This document shows positions 7,688 to 15,894 of a DNA stretch of 44,165 nucleotides, piece by piece. This DNA is from Anaerolineae bacterium (GTDB lineage: Bacteria > Chloroflexota > Anaerolineae > B4-G1). Position numbers and translations under genes: made by a program. The stretch's first letter is position 1, and each line of letters opens with the position of its first letter. Under the pieces are notes generated by a model that was not told the origin of the DNA, ran no database searches, and saw only the letters and a list, made by a program, of their open reading frames with translations. The stretch is from the NCBI GenBank assembly GCA_016783285.1, contig JADHWW010000107.1, positions 1 to 44,165 of the forward strand, in the 5' to 3' direction.

Positions 7688-8722
7688 ATGGCATTGGAAG
7701 GAAGTCGCTCACTCGAGCTGACCCAGGAACTGCTGAGAGGTGCAATTGACGTTCATGTTCATCCGGGACCGCATCTGAAGAGCAGCCCGCGCAGGCAGGA
7801 CCCCATAGAGGCGGCCATAGAGGCCCGAGATGCCGGCATGAGGGCCATTGTGCTCAAGGATGTCTTCGAGATGAGCAACGGTATCGCCTGGCTCGTTAAT
7901 CGTCACGTTCCGGACTTCACGGTCTTCGGGGGCCTGATCATGAACACCGTCTACGGCGGCATGAACCCACGCGCCGTCAAGACGGCGCTGCACTATGGTG
8001 ATGGGGCCAAGTACATCGACTTCGGCGCCCATTCCACCTACTACCAGGCCTCCAAGGAGGGGCGCGCGGTGGACGGAAAGTTCGTCTCCCTGGCCGAGCT
8101 CTATCCTAAGTTCAAGGCGGAGGAACTGGACCGCTGCATACGCATCCCGATTGACGAAGATCCAGGTCCGGAGCTGGACGAGATCCTGCAGCTCGTGGCC
8201 GCCAATCCGCAGGTGTACGTGGACACAGGGCACATATCGGCGGAAGAGGCTGTGCGATTGGTTGAGTTGAAGGAGATGTACGGGTACGAGAGGGTGGTCG
8301 TGTCCAGTTCGGTGACCAAGATCGCCCGAATGGAGCAGCTCAAGTACATGGCGGGGAAAGGAGCACTCATCGAGATCTCGAACGCTGCCTACACCGCGCC
8401 GCAGATGATTCCGCTCACTCACTACTACGTTGAGAAGGAGTATGCTTCGATAGACGAGGGCATGGAGGCAACGCCAGGGAGCGGCATCAGGGAAATTGCC
8501 GACTACATCAGGGAGCTGGGAGCCGAGCACTGCATCATGTCAACTGATTTCGGTCGCTATGCGCTCTCGACAGCGACTGAAGGGCTGCGCCAGTACATTG
8601 CCTGCATGTTGGACCTGGGTATCTCGGCGGACGCGATCCGCACCATGGTGAAGACCAACCCCGAGTGGCTGTTGGGGCTGGATCCTCTGGAGGAACCGGC
8701 CGACGGGTCAGCGACCGAGTGA
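7688..8722 (+). CDS. DUF6282 family amidohydrolase-like protein
   Basis: This 344-residue protein begins with a GAIDVHVHPGPH motif (His23, His25) like the metal-binding HxH of the amidohydrolase superfamily. It continues with AAIEARDAGMRAIVLKD and ends in a MSTDFGR block whose Asp could be the fifth superfamily ligand. This layout fits the uncharacterised DUF6282 family. A hydrolytic or lyase role on a small cyclic or carboxylated compound is a reasonable guess only. ATG 7688 is chosen because CGGAGG lies just upstream. It is followed 55 bp later by the TIM-barrel gene at 8778, so the two may act in sequence. Confidence 0.75.
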   Translation: MALEGSRSLELTQELLRGAIDVHVHPGPHLKSSPRRQDPIEAAIEARDAGMRAIVLKDVFEMSNGIAWLVNRHVPDFTVFGGLIMNTVYGGMNPRAVKTALHYGDGAKYIDFGAHSTYYQASKEGRAVDGKFVSLAELYPKFKAEELDRCIRIPIDEDPGPELDEILQLVAANPQVYVDTGHISAEEAVRLVELKEMYGYERVVVSSSVTKIARMEQLKYMAGKGALIEISNAAYTAPQMIPLTHYYVEKEYASIDEGMEATPGSGIREIADYIRELGAEHCIMSTDFGRYALSTATEGLRQYIACMLDLGISADAIRTMVKTNPEWLLGLDPLEEPADGSATE

Positions 8723-8777
8723 TCCGCGACCGTGGCCCAACTACCTCCAATACGGGAAAGGAAAAGGAAAGGAGATC

Positions 8778-9662
8778 ATGGGGAAGATGAACGTATCACG
8801 GATATCTACCTGTAGCATTGCTCTGATTCACCACCCTCCTGAGAAAGCATTCGAGATCATCGCCGATGCAGGGTACAGGAAGGTGGATCTACTGGAACGG
8901 ATGCCTCACTCGTCACTGTTCCCTGACGAGTGCGACCCCGCCACCGTGAAGGCTGCTGCGGACAAGCACGGCCTGCAGATCGCCAATCTGGCCACGTACG
9001 TGGGAGGAGGCCAGAACGGCCGCAGGGCTCAGTGGTTCTACCATGGCTGGGACATTCCCAATCCCGAGAGGTTCACCAGTTGCGGCTTCTCCAGCGATGA
9101 TCCTGACGATCTGGCCACAGAAATGGAGCATGTCCGGCGGGCCATCGATCTTGCTGTCTATTACGGTGCGCGCTCCATCCGGGTAGGGGCGGGTGACGAC
9201 GACCCAGAGAAGCTGGACAAGCTGGTTCCCTGGTTCCAGCAGGCTGCTGACTACGCGGCCGAGTACGGGATCTACATGGGCTTGGAGAACCACAGCAAGG
9301 GCCTCTCGGGTCGGCCAGAACTGTGTGTCGAGCTGGCTGAGAAAGTGGGATCGCCCCTCTTCGGAATCCTGTATGAGCCTCACAACCTCATTAATCATTC
9401 GGAGACTGACTATCGCGTGGCCCTGGAAGTGATGAAGGAGCACATCGTACATTGCCACTTCAAGGATGGTGCGCCGATGGCCAATGGGGAGTACGGATTC
9501 ACGATGATGGGCGAGGGCGACATCGACTTCCCTTGGATCATGGAGCAACTGGACGCAGTAGGATACGAGGGCGACTACGCGTTAGAGTATGAGGTTGAGG
9601 AGGTACCGCCTGAGGAGGGGATGTACCAGTTCTATGACGCGTTTGCCAAGATGCTGGCGTGA
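8778..9662 (+). CDS. Xylose isomerase-like TIM-barrel protein (sugar phosphate isomerase/epimerase family), copy 1
   Basis: This 294-residue protein of the AP-endonuclease-2/xylose isomerase-like superfamily is a metal-dependent isomerase, epimerase or dehydratase candidate. Likely metal ligands lie in GLENHS, YEPHNL, HCHFKDG and LEYEVEE. AAAGGAGATC precedes ATG 8778. It is clearly paralogous to the protein at 24924 (shared SIAL-HHPP, CDPATVKAAA-KHGL, YVGGG, DPE-DK-VPWF and EYEV-EVPPEEG). Both copies lie near an M20-fold gene (10608 and 23591), so the two protein families probably work together. Confidence 0.85.
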   Translation: MGKMNVSRISTCSIALIHHPPEKAFEIIADAGYRKVDLLERMPHSSLFPDECDPATVKAAADKHGLQIANLATYVGGGQNGRRAQWFYHGWDIPNPERFTSCGFSSDDPDDLATEMEHVRRAIDLAVYYGARSIRVGAGDDDPEKLDKLVPWFQQAADYAAEYGIYMGLENHSKGLSGRPELCVELAEKVGSPLFGILYEPHNLINHSETDYRVALEVMKEHIVHCHFKDGAPMANGEYGFTMMGEGDIDFPWIMEQLDAVGYEGDYALEYEVEEVPPEEGMYQFYDAFAKMLA

Positions 9663-9725
9663 TGAGACCGGGTCGTCATCTTGGCAGCATTTCTGTGTCA
9701 TGTCTATGGTTGCTGGTGTAGGGAT

Positions 9726-9754
9726 TTGACAGATGATACTTTATAGTGTATAGT
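9726..9754 (+). promoter_or_regulatory. Strong sigma70 promoter of the GntR regulator gene
   Basis: TTGACA (9726-9731) and TATAGT (9749-9754) are 17 bp apart. The spacer contains GATACTTTA, shared with the promoter at 346. Transcription would begin near 9761, giving a 54-nt leader to ATG 9815. Confidence 0.75.
9736..9751. promoter_or_regulatory. Candidate autoregulatory operator ATAC-N8-GTAT
   Basis: ATAC (9736-9739) and GTAT (9748-9751) form a dyad; over the 16 bases, 12 positions agree with the reverse complement. It lies between the promoter boxes and so would repress when bound. The same arrangement at 356-371 suggests one regulator controls both sites, most simply the GntR protein encoded 64 bp downstream. 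Confidence 0.5.
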
Positions 9755-9814
9755 TTGTGCGGTTCGAGTTGTTCATGAGTTGCAGTTCTATCTCGACCGC
9801 AAGGGGGTACGAGC

Positions 9815-10525
9815 ATGAGGGTGCCACTTCCCAGAGTGCAGCAGGGCAGGGTTCTGGCCGACTGGGTGGCAACGAGTCTTCGGGAGGCGATTCTCAATGG
9901 CTTCTTCGAGCGTGGAGAAAAGATCGACCAGGACCTCATTGCCGAGCAGTTGAAGGTCAGCCGAACGCCGGTTCGCGAGGCTCTTAAGAGTCTGGAATTC
10001 GAAGGGTTTGTCGAGATCCGTCCTCACTATGGCGCCTTCATTCCCGTCGTTACTCCCAGGGACGTGCGCGAGGTCTATGAGGTCCGCGCCCTGCTGGAAG
10101 CGGAGGTGGTGCGGCAGGTGACCCCTGTGATCTCAGAGGCAGTGCTGGATGAGATCGAGCGATCTCAGGCAGAGAGTCTGGCCGAACTGGATGCCGGCAA
10201 CACAACGAAGCATTTTGAGAGCGATATCCACTTCCATCAGACACTGCTCGATCTCGTTGAGAACCCGTTGATCAAGGAGATCCTCGACGGGTTGACTAAC
10301 CGCATCAGCATGGTCCGACGGTTGGCTCAGTCGAGACCAGGTCTCCATCTGCCCGAGTCGCTCGACGAGCACTGCTCCATCATCAGGGCGGTCAGAGGAA
10401 GGAACGCAGACGAGGCAGCCGAGCTGATGGTGATTCATCTACGGACATCTTCGCTCCGCATAGAGGAGCTGGCCCGGGAACTGGAGAAGAGTCCGCCAGT
10501 CGACTCGCCTGTGGTTGCAGGGTAG
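9815..10525 (+). CDS. GntR-family transcriptional regulator, FCD subfamily
   Basis: This 236-residue DNA-binding protein has an N-terminal winged helix-turn-helix (about residues 8-75) with the typical LIAEQLKVSRTPVREALKSLE. A C-terminal all-helical FCD domain follows, with metal or ligand residues in DIHFHQTLLDL, DEHCSIIRAV and VIHLRTSS. FCD regulators usually sense a carboxylate or amino acid intermediate and release DNA. It is the only regulator in the island, has its own strong promoter, and likely controls itself and the operon at 649 through the shared dyad. AAGGGGG lies before ATG 9815. Confidence 0.92.
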   Translation: MRVPLPRVQQGRVLADWVATSLREAILNGFFERGEKIDQDLIAEQLKVSRTPVREALKSLEFEGFVEIRPHYGAFIPVVTPRDVREVYEVRALLEAEVVRQVTPVISEAVLDEIERSQAESLAELDAGNTTKHFESDIHFHQTLLDLVENPLIKEILDGLTNRISMVRRLAQSRPGLHLPESLDEHCSIIRAVRGRNADEAAELMVIHLRTSSLRIEELARELEKSPPVDSPVVAG

Positions 10526-10607
10526 AGGCACACTTAATCCGGGGTTGATCCTGTGGCTGGAGGTTTGAGGTGGCAAGAGGTTGGGTGCCTTGGAGGGTCC
10601 CCTAGCC

Positions 10608-11906
10608 ATGGACAAGCATGAGAAGATACAGGATGTGATAGGGCGGCAGCGTGATCGCTACGTCGCATTCCTGCAGGATCTGGTCAAGACATCCGCCGCT
10701 GGAGAGGAGGCCACGCAGCAACTGGTGGCCGAGAAGCTCAGGCAGTTGGATTGCGAAGTTGAGATGGTCGGCTATCAGCCTCAAGACGTGGAGGTGGACC
10801 ATGAGTTCGCTGCTCTGGAAGCCATGGACACCAGCGAACGCGTCTGTGTGGTAGGGCGGTTCGCTGGCCTGGGCGGAGGACGCAGTGTCATTTTCTTCGC
10901 CCATCCCGACGGGGAAGAGGTCGCTGGAATCGACCGTTGGCAGCGCGATCCCTTCGGCGGTGTGATTGAGGATGGCCGCCTGTACGGCTGGGCGGTGGCC
11001 GATGACCTGCTGGGGGTGGCGACGATGGTGTGTGCTCTGAACGCGGTGCTGGCGGCCGGCATGGCTCCGAAAGGGGACGTCATCCTGGCCAGCACGCCCA
11101 GCAAGCGCAACGCTCGCGGCGTGGTCTTCGTGCTTAACCAGGGGTACAATGCCGATGCCGCGATCTACTTGCACCCAGCGGAGTCTGGGGACGGCTTGGC
11201 AGAGATAAAGGCATTCGCCTCGGGCCTGCTGCGGTTTCGCATCACCGTGCCGGGACGCTTGCCGGACACTGGTGAGCCTAGCCACACAGCCCTCTATCAC
11301 CTGTCCATCGATCCGATCCGCAAGGCGTGGCTGGTCTACCAGGGGTTGCAGGAACTGGCGGAACGGCGTGCCAGTGAGGTGTTCCACGCGCGGCTGGATG
11401 CTGCTGTTGGGCGGTCCACCAACCTCCAGGTGGCCTACATTCACGGTGGTGACGAGAAACGGCTCAGCCGCGTGAGCCCGGAGTGCGTGCTGGCTGGCTC
11501 GGTCACGTTTCCACCAGGCGAGAACGTGAGTCACGTACAATCCCAGATCCTGGAGGCCGTTCGTGCGGTGTCCGAAAGGGATGACTGGTTGCGGGAACAC
11601 CAGCCCACGGTTGAGTGGATCGTGGGGATCAGCGGCGCTGAAGTGTCGGAGGACCATCCATTGTACCGTACGCTCAGTCAGGCCGTCATGGCGGTGACAG
11701 GACGTGATCCGCATGTGAATGTGCTGCACTCTGCCAGTGATATCCGCAATCCCATACTGCACAAGGGCATTCCCACAGTGGGCTTGGGCTCGCTGGCCGG
11801 AGATCTCAGCCAGACAGGCGGGCACGATGAGTGGGTGGATGTGGACGACTACATTCGCGCCGTGAAGGTCATCGCACTCGCGGTGTTGGATTGGTGCGGT
11901 GCGTGA
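10608..11906 (+). CDS. M20-fold metallohydrolase-like protein, copy 1, without the catalytic Glu pair
   Basis: This 432-residue protein has the two-domain M20 layout: FFAHPDGEE with His99-x-Asp101, ADD at 131-133 as the bridging Asp, the dimerisation domain from about 205, and a late GGHDEWVD with the final metal His. M20 enzymes are amino acid deacylases, carbamoylases and peptidases. In those enzymes a Glu-Glu pair follows the bridging Asp by about 35 residues; here that place reads STPSKRNAR, so the general base and one ligand are absent. HPAE (189-192) may supply replacement ligands. I prefer ATG 10608 with GGAGGG ten bases before it over TTG 10581. The paralogue at 23591 has the same loss, which argues for a conserved altered site rather than decay. 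Confidence 0.8.
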   Translation: MDKHEKIQDVIGRQRDRYVAFLQDLVKTSAAGEEATQQLVAEKLRQLDCEVEMVGYQPQDVEVDHEFAALEAMDTSERVCVVGRFAGLGGGRSVIFFAHPDGEEVAGIDRWQRDPFGGVIEDGRLYGWAVADDLLGVATMVCALNAVLAAGMAPKGDVILASTPSKRNARGVVFVLNQGYNADAAIYLHPAESGDGLAEIKAFASGLLRFRITVPGRLPDTGEPSHTALYHLSIDPIRKAWLVYQGLQELAERRASEVFHARLDAAVGRSTNLQVAYIHGGDEKRLSRVSPECVLAGSVTFPPGENVSHVQSQILEAVRAVSERDDWLREHQPTVEWIVGISGAEVSEDHPLYRTLSQAVMAVTGRDPHVNVLHSASDIRNPILHKGIPTVGLGSLAGDLSQTGGHDEWVDVDDYIRAVKVIALAVLDWCGA

Positions 11907-11982
11907 CAGTGGTGGCGGGACGCATACGCTGGGGCCCTGGGAGGAGGTTCCGAAGAAAGGGGGTGGTTGAGCGGGCATGAGA

Positions 11983-11999
11983 ACTACACAACCTGTAGT
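11983..11999. promoter_or_regulatory. Inverted repeat ACTACA-N5-TGTAGT before the peptide-type transporter operon
   Basis: Six-base perfect arms (11983-11988 and 11994-11999) lie about 130 bp before the binding protein start. A TTGAGC at 11967 could be a -35 box, but no good -10 box follows at the right distance. It is a possible operator. The rest of 11907-12130 shows nothing else. Confidence 0.35.
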
Positions 12000-12130
12000 G
12001 TTTATGGAGCACGGCACATAGCTGCTTCTCCTCTGCCGTCGTCGCTCGCGTGGGGTTCCGCACCCACGTCTGGCTGGCTGCAGGTTTCGCTAATCAGCTT
12101 CGCATGTGAACTAAGAATAAGGAGGCAAGT

Positions 12131-13747
12131 ATGTTCTTCCACAAGAAGGGGGCCAGTCTACTGACGCTGGTGATCCTGATCGGTCTTGTGCTCTCTGCGT
12201 GTGCCACACCGACCGTGGCTCCGCCGGCCGCTGAGCCGGCGCCAACCGAGGCTCCTGCTGAACCCAAGGTCCTCATCATGGGCGTGGAGGGTTCCGCTCC
12301 CACCTTCGATCCACTCGCCGCGTCGGACAGTCGAGTCGATACGCCATCTCTCAATATGTACAGCTCCCTGATCCAGGTCAAGCCGGGCACGACTGAGACG
12401 GAACTCGACTTGGCTGAGTCCTACGAGCTCGGAGACGATGGCCTAACCTACACCTTCACCCTGCGCAAAGGTGTGAAATTCCATGATGGCTCAGAGCTGA
12501 AGGCTGAGGATGTGAAGTACACAGTCGACCGCATGCTGGCCATCAAGAAGGGTGTATACCGCAGCCTGACGTCCGTTGTCGGCTCAGAGGTAATTGACGA
12601 CTACACCGTGACTATCACGACCGGAGAGCCATTCCCGGGGCTGGCACAGGCGCTGGCGCGCCTCTATGTCCTCAACTCCGAGGTGGTCAAGGCCAATGAG
12701 GAAGAGGGTGATTGGGGCGAGAAGTGGCTCGAGAACCACGAGGCAGGGAGTGGCCCCTACACGCTAGTGTCCTTCGAGCCCGAGCAGCAGTTCACCATGG
12801 AGGCGTTCCCTGACTACCACAAGGGGTGGGAGGGCGCGCACGCCGACAAGGTCATCTTCCGCGTGCTCAAGGAAGTCTCGACCCGCCGCCTGGCCCTGGA
12901 GAATGGCGATGTGGACTGGATCACAGTCGGCAGCGCTGACAGCTATGAGGCTCTGAAATCGGTGGATGGCGTTAAGGTCTACGCGGATGCCACCCTGAAT
13001 GAGCTCTACTTCGCGTTCAACACGCAGATAGAGCCCCTCGATGATGCTCGCGTCCGCAAAGCGCTTTCTCTGGCCTATGACTACCAGGGTCACGTGGAGC
13101 AGGCGCGCAACGGGTTTGCCGACATCGCCAGGGGCCCTCTGCCAGCGTCCATTCCTTGCTTTGACGAGTCGATGGAGCCGTCGAAGATGGACCTCGAAGA
13201 GGCCAAGAGCTTGCTGGCCGACGCAGGTTATCCTGACGGTGGATTCGAACTGGAAATGATATACCAGGGCACGATGGCAGAGGAGACTGTAGCCGTCCAG
13301 ATCATGGCGGACGGCGCCGCACAGTTGGGCGTGACCATCAAACCGTTGGCCATGGAGTGGCCTGCCAAGGTGGCAGCCTACTCCTCGCTGGACACGGCGA
13401 CCGGCATGGGTACCATCTGGATATACCCGTCGTACCCTGATCCGGACCAGTACCTCTTCCGGCTGGCCCACTCATCACAGGCCGGCAACGAGGGTCTGAA
13501 CTTCGCCTACTACTCGAATCCTCGCATGGATGAGCTGCTCGTCGCTGGGCAGAGCGAGCTAGACCCCGAGAAGCGGTGTGAACTCTATCGCGAGGCTCAG
13601 CAGATCTGGGTAGAGGACACCCCGTACGCCAACGTGGTCATCGGCTGGGCCCTGGCGGCATCGCGCGACTACGTCGAAGGCTATGTCTGGACGCCATCGC
13701 ACTCCTTCGCCCAGAACGTCTACATCATGTCGGTGGAGGGAAAGTAA
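12131..13747 (+). CDS. ABC transporter substrate-binding lipoprotein, peptide/opine type (family 5)
   Basis: This 538-residue secreted lipoprotein should bind a peptide, opine or other amide for import. The signal peptide ends in the lipobox LSAC (Cys24), followed by a Pro/Ala/Glu-rich linker to about residue 48. The SBP_bac_5 fold is shown by DLAESYELGDDGLTYTFTLR, VKFHDGSELKAEDV and GSGPYTL. AAGGAGG precedes ATG 12131. Its permeases follow after a hairpin. A related protein without a signal peptide is encoded at 28010. Confidence 0.93.
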   Translation: MFFHKKGASLLTLVILIGLVLSACATPTVAPPAAEPAPTEAPAEPKVLIMGVEGSAPTFDPLAASDSRVDTPSLNMYSSLIQVKPGTTETELDLAESYELGDDGLTYTFTLRKGVKFHDGSELKAEDVKYTVDRMLAIKKGVYRSLTSVVGSEVIDDYTVTITTGEPFPGLAQALARLYVLNSEVVKANEEEGDWGEKWLENHEAGSGPYTLVSFEPEQQFTMEAFPDYHKGWEGAHADKVIFRVLKEVSTRRLALENGDVDWITVGSADSYEALKSVDGVKVYADATLNELYFAFNTQIEPLDDARVRKALSLAYDYQGHVEQARNGFADIARGPLPASIPCFDESMEPSKMDLEEAKSLLADAGYPDGGFELEMIYQGTMAEETVAVQIMADGAAQLGVTIKPLAMEWPAKVAAYSSLDTATGMGTIWIYPSYPDPDQYLFRLAHSSQAGNEGLNFAYYSNPRMDELLVAGQSELDPEKRCELYREAQQIWVEDTPYANVVIGWALAASRDYVEGYVWTPSHSFAQNVYIMSVEGK

Positions 13748-13845
13748 GCGACTTAGGCGCATAGTACCCTGAGGACTCCCACAGGGCTGCGGGCGGCATC
13801 TGCCTCCGGGTTGGATGCTGCCTTCAGCTCCTCTGGGGATAGCTC

Positions 13846-13884
13846 GCCTGAGTGGGTCGGTGATCTAGCCCAACCCACTCAGGC
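13846..13884 (+). promoter_or_regulatory. Perfect 12-bp RNA hairpin between binding protein and permease genes
   Basis: Arms 13846-13857 (GCCTGAGTGGGT) and 13873-13884 are exact inverted copies around a 15-nt loop. No T-run follows. The position matches the hairpin at 1791-1835 in the other ABC operon, so it probably protects or processes the binding protein mRNA. Confidence 0.7.
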
Positions 13885-13907
13885 ACCCAACTTGCCGAGG
13901 CAGTCGC

Positions 13908-14915
13908 ATGATCCAGTACATTCTACGTCGACTCGTCCTGATGATCCCGGTGCTAATCGGCGTCACCATACTGACGTTTGTGCTATCCAATCTTCTCCCA
14001 GGTGATCCTGCGCGCGAGGCAGCAGGGCGCTTTGCGACCAGAGAGCAGATTGAGGCAGTGCGGGAACGATTGGGCCTTGACCAGCCGCTTCCAGTGCAAT
14101 ATGGACGCTACATTGGTCGCCTGGTACGCGGTGACCTGGGCGAGTCGCTCAGTTCCAGGCAGGAAGTCCGCACGGAACTGGGGAGATACTTCCCGGCCAC
14201 GCTGGAGTTGGCGATCGCTGCTATGACGCTGGCGGTTCTCATCGGTATACCTTTGGGAGTGCTCACGGGCGCGGGCCGATCACCCTGGGTCAATTCCGCG
14301 GTGATGTTCTTCTCGCTCCTGGGGGTTGGGATGCCGGTGTTCTGGGCTGGGCTGATCTTCCAACTGGTGTTCTACGGCAAGCTCGACATCTTGCCCCTCA
14401 GTGGCCGGCTGAGCACGCAGGTCATGCCGCCACCTCCTGTGACGCGCATGTACACGGTGGACGCCTTGATCGCTGGTCAATGGGAGGTCTTCCTCGATGC
14501 TCTGAGGCACCTCGTACTGCCCGCTCTCACGCTGGGCATTGCACGGGTGGCCTCCGTGGCGAGAATCACTCACGCCTCGATGGTCAGCGTCATGCGCCGG
14601 GACTACATTCGCACAGCGAGAGCCAAAGGGCTGGCAGAGCGCGCCGTCCTCACCCGACATGCTATGAAGAACGCTCTGCTGCCGACGGTGACCACCATTG
14701 GCCTTCAGATTGGCTGGCTCCTCGGAGGCACACTCCTAGTGGAGAATATCTTCAGCTGGGGTGGCATAGGTACGTATGCCTGGGTAGGGATATTCCGGCT
14801 GGACATACCCGTCATCATGGGCATTACCCTAGTCACGACACTCACGTTTATGGTCGTGAACCTACTAACGGACATCGCATATACTTTCCTCAACCCTCGG
14901 ATCGCGTACCAATGA
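13908..14915 (+). CDS. Peptide-type ABC transporter permease, DppB family
   Basis: This 335-residue inner membrane permease has the classical N terminus IQYILRRLVLMIPVLIGVT, the LLPGDPAR segment, and the EAA-type loop RRDYIRTARAKGLAERAVLTRHAMKNALLP that contacts the ATPase. About six membrane spans are expected. It pairs with the DppC-type protein at 14953 to form the channel for the ligand bound by the lipoprotein at 12131. A GAGGCAG ribosome site precedes ATG 13908. Confidence 0.93.
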   Translation: MIQYILRRLVLMIPVLIGVTILTFVLSNLLPGDPAREAAGRFATREQIEAVRERLGLDQPLPVQYGRYIGRLVRGDLGESLSSRQEVRTELGRYFPATLELAIAAMTLAVLIGIPLGVLTGAGRSPWVNSAVMFFSLLGVGMPVFWAGLIFQLVFYGKLDILPLSGRLSTQVMPPPPVTRMYTVDALIAGQWEVFLDALRHLVLPALTLGIARVASVARITHASMVSVMRRDYIRTARAKGLAERAVLTRHAMKNALLPTVTTIGLQIGWLLGGTLLVENIFSWGGIGTYAWVGIFRLDIPVIMGITLVTTLTFMVVNLLTDIAYTFLNPRIAYQ

Positions 14916-14952
14916 TTGCTTTCGTCGACAGGAAGCAGAGGCAGGGAGAGTG

Positions 14953-15861
14953 ATGGGATCGAAAGCTGGTGTCGATTCCTCCGGGTCATTGATGGACGAT
15001 CATCCGTACCTGGGGAGACGCAGCCAACTCAGCCGCTTCATCAGAGCGGTGCGCAACAACCCGGTTGCTGTCCTGGGGCTTGCCATCGTCATTCTGTTTC
15101 TCATACTGGCACTCTTCCCAGGGCTATTCACCGACTACGATCCAGTCAAGATCAGCCTGCGCGACAAGTTCTTGCCGCCATCCAGGGAGCACCCCTTCGG
15201 CACTGACAGCGTGGGAATGGACATCTTCTCCCGGGTCATCTATGGAGCACGGACTACTTTTCGGGTAGTGGTCATCGTACTGATGATCGCTGTGAGCATA
15301 GGGTACATAATGGGGTCAGCGGCTGGGTACTTTGGAGGCCGGGTCGACGACGTGCTGATGCGGATCACCGACGTCTTTCTAGCCTTCCCCTCGCTGATCC
15401 TGGCGGTCGCTGTCAACGCGGCACTGGGGCGCGGGTTGATGCAGACTATGCTGGCGGTCGGCTTCTCGTGGTGGCCATCGTATGCGCGTTTGATACGGGG
15501 ACAGATCCTGACTGTGAAGGACGAGGAGTACGTAATTGCCGCTCGTTCAATCGGTACGCCGCCCTTGCGGATACTGACGCGGCATGTGCTGCTTAACTGC
15601 TTTGACCCGGTTATCGTCCGGGTCACTCTGGATGTCGGCTTCGTCGCCCTGGCCACCGCTGGCCTGAGCTTCCTCGGCCTCGGCGCCGAGCCTCCCACGC
15701 CCGAGTGGGGCCGTATGGTGGCTGAGGGCCGCGACTACCTGCTGGACCAGTGGTGGGCCAGCACTTTCCCCGGCCTGGCGCTCTTCTTGCTGGTCGTTGG
15801 CTTCAATCTGTTCGGCGAGATCCTGCGCGATTGGCTCGACCCCAGCGCGATTGATCGGTGA
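14953..15861 (+). CDS. Peptide-type ABC transporter permease, DppC family
   Basis: This 302-residue second permease has the DppC marks: NPVAVLGLAIVILFL in the first span, the extracytoplasmic HPFGTDSVGMDIFSRVIYGAR, and the EAA loop EEYVIAARSIGTPPLRILTRHVL. GTG 14950 and ATG 14953 are both possible; I give ATG because the AGGGAG just upstream is too close to 14950. Normally one or two DppD/DppF ATPase genes follow, but the next gene is a NicX/M29-like protein. The transporter must borrow an ATPase encoded elsewhere. Confidence 0.92.
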   Translation: MGSKAGVDSSGSLMDDHPYLGRRSQLSRFIRAVRNNPVAVLGLAIVILFLILALFPGLFTDYDPVKISLRDKFLPPSREHPFGTDSVGMDIFSRVIYGARTTFRVVVIVLMIAVSIGYIMGSAAGYFGGRVDDVLMRITDVFLAFPSLILAVAVNAALGRGLMQTMLAVGFSWWPSYARLIRGQILTVKDEEYVIAARSIGTPPLRILTRHVLLNCFDPVIVRVTLDVGFVALATAGLSFLGLGAEPPTPEWGRMVAEGRDYLLDQWWASTFPGLALFLLVVGFNLFGEILRDWLDPSAIDR

Positions 15862-15894
15862 CATTTCCTAAACAATGTGAGGAGGACATTCGAG

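Noticed and set aside
11967..12002. TTGAGC plus TGTAGT as a promoter for the peptide-type transporter
   Set aside because: The spacing is 21 bp and both boxes are weak, so only the inverted repeat was kept as a possible site.
10602..12017. A 471-codon open frame on the minus strand opposite the M20-fold gene
   Set aside because: It mirrors a gene with clear homology, lacks a ribosome site and shows no known motif; long antisense frames are common in GC-rich coding DNA.
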